DNA of 64,000 nt, taken from SHZL01 sp963784425. Lineage in GTDB: Bacteria; Pseudomonadota; Gammaproteobacteria; Xanthomonadales; SZUA-36. This document shows positions 60,144 to 64,000 of this stretch, piece after piece. The position numbers were made by a program, and so were the translations under genes. Each line of letters starts with the position of its first letter. Within the stretch, counting starts at the first letter, position 1. The notes beneath the pieces were generated by a model. The model made no database searches, was not told the DNA's origin, and worked only from the letters and a program-made list of their open reading frames with translations. The stretch covers positions 1-64,000 of the forward strand of contig CAWARM010000012.1 in NCBI GenBank assembly GCA_963784425.1, given 5' to 3'.

Positions 60144-61400
60144 ATGAAATATCTGATTTCCTTATTGTTGTTTTTCAGCCTGCCCGGTTGGGCCGCACCT
60201 CGCGAGATTGATGATCATCATTGGGAGGGGGTGGAACGCATAGTTGCGATCGGCGATATTCACGGGGACTACGAGCACTATATGGCCACCCTGAAGGCTG
60301 CAGGCCTGATTGATGCGCATGGTAAATGGGCCGGTGGCGTCACCCATTTGGTGCAAAACGGTGATATTCCTGATCGGGGGCCGGACACTGCCAGGATCAT
60401 CGAACAACTGCAGAAACTCACCAAGGAAGCCAGCAAGAAAGGCGGCAGGGTACACAGCCTGATCGGTAACCACGAGGCGATGAACGTCTACGGTGACTTA
60501 CGTTACGTCAGCCCGGGGGAGTACCAGGCATTTGTGAACAAAAATTCAGCAGCACTGCGGGATCGGTACTACAGCGCGCTGATGCAAGACCTGCAAAAAC
60601 GTGATCCCGCAGCGTTTGCGGCTTTACCCGCAAACTCTCGCGAAACCTGGGACAAGGATCACCCACTGGGTTGGGTAGAACACCGCCAGGCATGGGATCC
60701 GGCCTGGAACCCCAAAGCAGAGTTTGGCCTGTGGGTCATGAGCCACAAGGTAGCGATCCAGATCAATGACACCCTGTTTGTGCACGGTGGCATCAGCGGA
60801 AAATACTGCCAGAACAGCCTGAAATCCATGACGGACAGGGTGGTCGCCGGCTTGAAAGCATATGATCCGAAAAATCCGGGGATACTTGAAGACGAGTATG
60901 GCCCGCTCTGGTACCGGGGATTGTCAGGTGAGGCACCTGAAGCCCCGGCCGAGTCAGTGCAGGCAATCCTGGATTTCAACAAGGCCGCGCGCATCGTGGT
61001 CGGCCACACACCTACCAGTGGAATCATCTGGCCACGTTATGATGGCCGTGTCATCCAGATCGACACAGGGATCTCTTCCGTTTATGGCGGACACGTTGCC
61101 TACCTGGAAATCACTCCCGCAGGCTTGTACGCGGGCTATCCAAATGGCAAGGTCAAGCTACCGGCAGATCCTTCCGGCCTGCTTCCCTATGTTGAGCAAG
61201 TGGCCGCCCTGGACCCGGGAAATACGCATTTAACGGATTTGCAGAAAACCCTGTCCACCCCTGCCGGGGAATCCAAGTTGCCGCTGGTTGAGGCGGCCGT
61301 GGACCAGGGTGCAATGGCTACGGACCCTGCTGCGGCCGGTGCAGCGGAAAACCAACAAGGCGCAACCTATGTGCTGCCTACTTGCGGCATTTCTGAATGA
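60144..61400 (+). CDS. Exported PPP-family metallophosphatase, Shewanella-like (Shelph) type
   Basis: The product has 418 residues. A signal peptide (KYLISLLLFFSLPGWAAP) precedes a PPP catalytic core: GDIHGDYEHYM, NGDIPDRGPDT, GNHEAMNVYGDLRYVSP, the metal-ligand His in MSHKVAIQINDTLFVHGGIS and GHTPTSGIIWPR. That set, with GNHEAMN and GDLRYV, is typical of Shewanella-like protein phosphatases, which act on phospho-Ser/Thr/Tyr. Location is probably periplasmic. GGAG precedes ATG 60144. Its 3' end overlaps the opposing CotH-like gene by 23 bases. Confidence 0.9.
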   Translation: MKYLISLLLFFSLPGWAAPREIDDHHWEGVERIVAIGDIHGDYEHYMATLKAAGLIDAHGKWAGGVTHLVQNGDIPDRGPDTARIIEQLQKLTKEASKKGGRVHSLIGNHEAMNVYGDLRYVSPGEYQAFVNKNSAALRDRYYSALMQDLQKRDPAAFAALPANSRETWDKDHPLGWVEHRQAWDPAWNPKAEFGLWVMSHKVAIQINDTLFVHGGISGKYCQNSLKSMTDRVVAGLKAYDPKNPGILEDEYGPLWYRGLSGEAPEAPAESVQAILDFNKAARIVVGHTPTSGIIWPRYDGRVIQIDTGISSVYGGHVAYLEITPAGLYAGYPNGKVKLPADPSGLLPYVEQVAALDPGNTHLTDLQKTLSTPAGESKLPLVEAAVDQGAMATDPAAAGAAENQQGATYVLPTCGISE

Positions 61401-62499
61401 TCAATTTGTCGAACTTTGCGTCATCCCGCAAGATTGCAAAAGAATCCTGCAGATAGTCCAGCAAGTTATCCCTTGAGTGCTCCGTGAGATGGGTTTCGTC
61501 ACGCACGATGGTGTAAATCGCCTGCTCATTGGCCAGGAACTCCTGGCGCATTGCTTCCATCGTGGGGTTGTGCACGCAGAATCCCCGGTACAGCCGCTGT
61601 GTAACGTACTTGATCGGCAGGAATTCGTTCGGAGCGGCGTAGTGCGTATCCACGGCGCCTGACCCGTCAAAATCATAGGGAATGGCATAGATATTTTCAT
61701 TTGGGTCGAGGCCGAACAGCCGGGCATTGTGGCAGCAATTGGTGCCTTTAGGGCCTATCGTGGTTTCATAGTCTACGTTGGCAATGATGTACTGGAACAG
61801 GGCCACGCGGCTGGCTTCTACCGCCTGCAATTGACTGGGTCGAATCTCCGGAATTTCCAGCTTCTTTATATCATTGCGTTTTGCGACATCACTGTCGTCT
61901 TCAATCAGGAATGCAAAGCGCGGGTCCTCGGCCGAGTCTTTGTCGCTATCGACATAGGTGACGGAAAGCGGGCGGGCGCGGAAACTCAGGTCGGTCATGT
62001 GGCGGTATATCTGGTAGAGCACAAATTCCTTGACGTAATACTGTTCCCAGCGTTCTCCCGCGTCGCAATGGGTGACCATCTTCAGGGATTCCTGGCCATG
62101 AAAGATGGTGCCTTTCACATCTTCCGGTTTGAATCGCAATTTGATGGGAGGAAATCGGCATACCTGCTGTCGGGTCAAACCGCGCCGTCCGACCGTCAGG
62201 GGAATGGAGACGGGCTGGCCCAGGCTATCTGTATATTCCATCGTGGCCGGGTACGGGTCCTGGCTTTTCTTGTTCTTCATGATCTCGCGCCAGGGTCCTT
62301 TCAGGGTAATTTTCATTACCTCGTCCGACTTGAACAGTTTTTCAGGTTTTGCGGCTTCAGGACTTTCTGCCTGAGCCTGGGCCTGAGCCTGGGCCTGAGC
62401 CATGGCCGGGTTTTGGGGCAGCAGGCAGGTCAGTGCCAACATTAGCGCCGTGAGGAAAAAGCGATTGTGGAATGTGCGTGTTTGCAGGAAGCCAGCCAT
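61378..62499 (-). CDS. Exported CotH-kinase-like protein
   Basis: This 373-residue protein has a signal peptide (FLTALMLALTCLLPQNPAMA) and an Ala-Gln repeat after it. The body fits the CotH layout: VGRRGLTRQQVCRFPPIKLR and QESLKMVTHCDAGERWEQYY (KLRF/LK core), then EFVLYQIYRHMTDLSFRARP and FAFLIEDDSDVAKRN. A catalytic-type segment reads FQYIIANVDYE...HNARLFG and a metal-type segment IYAIPYDFDGSGAVDTHYA. CotH proteins are secreted atypical protein kinases. Resemblance is by pattern only; activity is unproven. It ends tail-to-tail on the exported phosphatase. Confidence 0.62.
   Translation of the reverse strand: MAGFLQTRTFHNRFFLTALMLALTCLLPQNPAMAQAQAQAQAQAESPEAAKPEKLFKSDEVMKITLKGPWREIMKNKKSQDPYPATMEYTDSLGQPVSIPLTVGRRGLTRQQVCRFPPIKLRFKPEDVKGTIFHGQESLKMVTHCDAGERWEQYYVKEFVLYQIYRHMTDLSFRARPLSVTYVDSDKDSAEDPRFAFLIEDDSDVAKRNDIKKLEIPEIRPSQLQAVEASRVALFQYIIANVDYETTIGPKGTNCCHNARLFGLDPNENIYAIPYDFDGSGAVDTHYAAPNEFLPIKYVTQRLYRGFCVHNPTMEAMRQEFLANEQAIYTIVRDETHLTEHSRDNLLDYLQDSFAILRDDAKFDKLIIQKCRK
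62369..62405. repeat. 12-bp tandem repeat in the signal-peptide region of the CotH-like gene
   Basis: GCCTGAGCCTGG occurs twice exactly (62369-62380 and 62381-62392), followed by a third, diverged copy. On the coding strand it encodes a run of Ala-Gln dipeptides right after the predicted signal-peptide cleavage site. Confidence 0.85.
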
Positions 62500-62554
62500 G
62501 AAAAATCCTCCTTGGGTTTTCCCTAGTATAGACCGGCGTTATCGCCGGTGCAGC

Positions 62555-63796
62555 CTAATGGAGTATCCTGGCGCGAATCGTTGCCGGGATGCTTCTTAGC
62601 TGCTTCAACAGACGTGCGGGATTGGCAGTTTCAAGGTCCATGACCACGTAACCGATTTCGCCGTGGGTTTCCAGGTACTGCGATGCTATGTTGACCCGGT
62701 TGTCCGAGAACACACGATTGATTTGCTGCAAAACACCCGGTTCATTGCGGTGTATGTGCAGGATACGGCTGACGTTCCGGTGGTCGGGTAAGGACACCTG
62801 CGGAAAGTTGACGGCGGATACTGTTGAACCGTTGTCACTGTATCTAACGAGCTTACCTGCTACTTCGATGGCGATGTTTTCCTGGGCCTCCATGGTGCTG
62901 CCGCCGATGTGCGGAGTCAGGATCACGTTATCCATGCCGCGCAATGGCGAAGCAAATTCCTCTGAATTTGCGCTGGGCTCTGCCGGAAATACATCAATGG
63001 CCGCGCCAGCCAGGTGCCCGGATTTTAGTGCTTTGGCCAGGGCATCGATGTCGACCACGTTGCCGCGGCTGGCGTTGATGAGAAAGGCTCCGCTTTGCAT
63101 GGCTTTGAGAAACCCGCTGTCCACCATGCCGGCGGTTTGTTCCGTTTGCGGCACATGCAGGCTGACAACATGGGATTCCTTGAGCAGGTCCTTGAGTTTC
63201 GGCCGGTTGGCAGCATTGCCGAGGGGCAGCTTGTTCTCAATATCGTGATAAATGACACGCATGCCCAGGTTCTCGGCAAGGATTCCAAGCTGGGTTCCAA
63301 TGTGCCCGTAACCGATAATGCCGAGGGTCTTGCCGCGGATTTCATGTGAATGGGTGGCGGATTTCATCCACGCACCGCGATGCGCCGCCGCGTTGCGTTG
63401 TGGAATACCCCTCATCAACATGATGATTTCCGCGAGCGCCAGCTCAGCCACACTGCGCGTATTCGAAAACGGTGCATTGAAGACCGGAACGCCGCGACGC
63501 TGAGCGGCGAGCAGGTCCACCTGGTTGGTGCCGATACAGAAGCAGCCAACCGCGACCAGCCGGTCGACCGAGTTCAATACCTCTGCATCAAGCTGGCTGG
63601 CGGAGCGAATGCCGAGGAAATGAACGCCTTTGAGAGCTGCTTGAAACTCTTTGCCCGTCATGGCGTGTTTGGACGTCTCGATCTGCACATAGCCCTGGCC
63701 GGCAATGATGTCGCTGGCCGCAGGATGCACGCCTTCAAGCAGCAGGAACTTTATTTTCCCCTTGTCCAGGGATTGGCTTCCTGCGGTTTTTTTCAT
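62555..63796 (-). CDS. serA: D-3-phosphoglycerate dehydrogenase
   Basis: The product (413 residues from ATG 63796) catalyses the first step of serine synthesis. Features are KIKFLLLEGVHPAASDII, VGCFCIGTNQVDL, FNAPFSNTRSVAELAL, the NAD motif GIIGYGHIGTQLG, INASRGNVVDI, HIGGSTMEAQENIA and a C-terminal ACT domain (ILHIHRNEPGVLQQINRVFS) for serine feedback. The frame extends upstream to 63832, but E. coli SerA starts at the equivalent of 63796. It is divergent from the partial gene at the window end. Confidence 0.96.
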   Translation of the reverse strand: MKKTAGSQSLDKGKIKFLLLEGVHPAASDIIAGQGYVQIETSKHAMTGKEFQAALKGVHFLGIRSASQLDAEVLNSVDRLVAVGCFCIGTNQVDLLAAQRRGVPVFNAPFSNTRSVAELALAEIIMLMRGIPQRNAAAHRGAWMKSATHSHEIRGKTLGIIGYGHIGTQLGILAENLGMRVIYHDIENKLPLGNAANRPKLKDLLKESHVVSLHVPQTEQTAGMVDSGFLKAMQSGAFLINASRGNVVDIDALAKALKSGHLAGAAIDVFPAEPSANSEEFASPLRGMDNVILTPHIGGSTMEAQENIAIEVAGKLVRYSDNGSTVSAVNFPQVSLPDHRNVSRILHIHRNEPGVLQQINRVFSDNRVNIASQYLETHGEIGYVVMDLETANPARLLKQLRSIPATIRARILH

Positions 63797-63869
63797 GCGA
63801 GAACACGCTGCCTCGTGGTATAAGTGCGGCATTGTCCTGATTCATGCAGCAGCGCGCAACACCCATCCT

Positions 63870-64000
63870 ATGAACGTCAATAAACTTGCGCACCAAATCC
63901 ACGACTTACGCACGGCACTGCCCGGCATACACATTAGCGATGAGCCGGAAGTCCGCGTATCGCACGGCCAGGACTGGACCCGTTTCAAGACCCCGGCACC
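63870..64000 (+). CDS. FAD-linked oxidase, likely D-2-hydroxyglutarate dehydrogenase (5' part)
   Basis: Only 43 codons are in the window, with an open frame to the edge. The N-terminus (MNVNKLAHQIHDLRTALPGI, then a segment with GQDWTRFKTPAP) resembles the start of FAD-linked oxidases of the D-2-hydroxyglutarate dehydrogenase group, where a D-W-T-...-P-A-P motif precedes the FAD-binding region. In Pseudomonas such a gene lies beside serA and removes the 2-hydroxyglutarate made by SerA. The assignment is tentative because the catalytic part is missing. Confidence 0.55.
   Translation, partial: MNVNKLAHQIHDLRTALPGIHISDEPEVRVSHGQDWTRFKTPA

Overview
The window reads as a chromosomal segment of a gammaproteobacterium, probably a free-living and uncultured one. 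The evidence is a block close to the Pseudomonas-type order (rplU-rpmA-obgE, rpsT, murJ-ribF-ileS-lspA-ispH, then type IV minor pilins), PspABC with a sigma-54 promoter, octaprenyl diphosphate synthase, SerA and an NAD-linked FdsGBA-type formate dehydrogenase. Most of the window is ordinary coding sequence, with no rRNA, prophage, CRISPR or intact insertion sequence. The mobile signal is four non-coding elements with terminal inverted repeats, each flanked by CTAR tetranucleotides.

Layout. 1-3.8 kb: cyclophilin, an octaprenyl diphosphate synthase gene broken by a one-base frameshift, a YajR-like MFS transporter, a MITE and ssb. 3.8-8.7 kb: rmlBACD plus manC, supplying dTDP-L-rhamnose and GDP-mannose. 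8.7-14.6 kb: DUF1684 protein, the psp operon read leftward from a sigma-54/IHF-type promoter, a Mip-like FKBP, DUF1289, a CoA-type Nudix hydrolase, SseA and an enoyl-CoA isomerase. 14.7-22.2 kb: a MITE, an unknown exported protein, a DUF4139 protein, a PCuAC-like copper lipoprotein, uvrA, and two Fe(II)/2-oxoglutarate oxygenases on either side of another MITE. 22.2-31.7 kb: the housekeeping block, interrupted by a MITE between ribF and ileS. 31.7-34.2 kb: minor pilins pilV-W-X-E without pilY1. 34.3-35.9 kb: tRNA-Thr(CGT), a SEC-C/2OG-oxygenase fusion and a small membrane protein.

36.0-40.2 kb holds an RND adaptor-pump pair. 40.3-52.3 kb is one long rightward gene train. It runs from an LLM flavin oxidoreductase, a substrate-binding-fold protein lacking a signal peptide and an acyl-CoA ligase to formate dehydrogenase subunits fdsG-B-A, fdhD, fdsD and the molybdenum cofactor genes mobA, moaB and moeA. 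A plausible reading (inference) is a catabolic or detoxifying route that releases formate, oxidised by an NAD+-linked molybdenum enzyme whose cofactor genes travel with it.

52.4-57.9 kb: cyclopropane fatty acid synthase, then an MDR quinone reductase, a carboxylesterase lipoprotein, a ferredoxin reductase and a [2Fe-2S] ferredoxin without an obvious terminal oxygenase. 58.0-62.5 kb: a lone GspH/FimT-like pseudopilin and a set of exported proteins, including a Shewanella-like PPP phosphatase that ends tail-to-tail on a CotH-kinase-like secreted protein. 62.5-64 kb: serA and, cut by the window edge, a divergent FAD-linked oxidase resembling D-2-hydroxyglutarate dehydrogenase. The most promising leads are the exported phosphatase/CotH pair, the LLM-SBP-ligase-formate dehydrogenase train, and the CTAR-targeting MITEs, two of which sit exactly on TAG stop codons. 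All identifications rest on reading motifs by eye; no database search was run.
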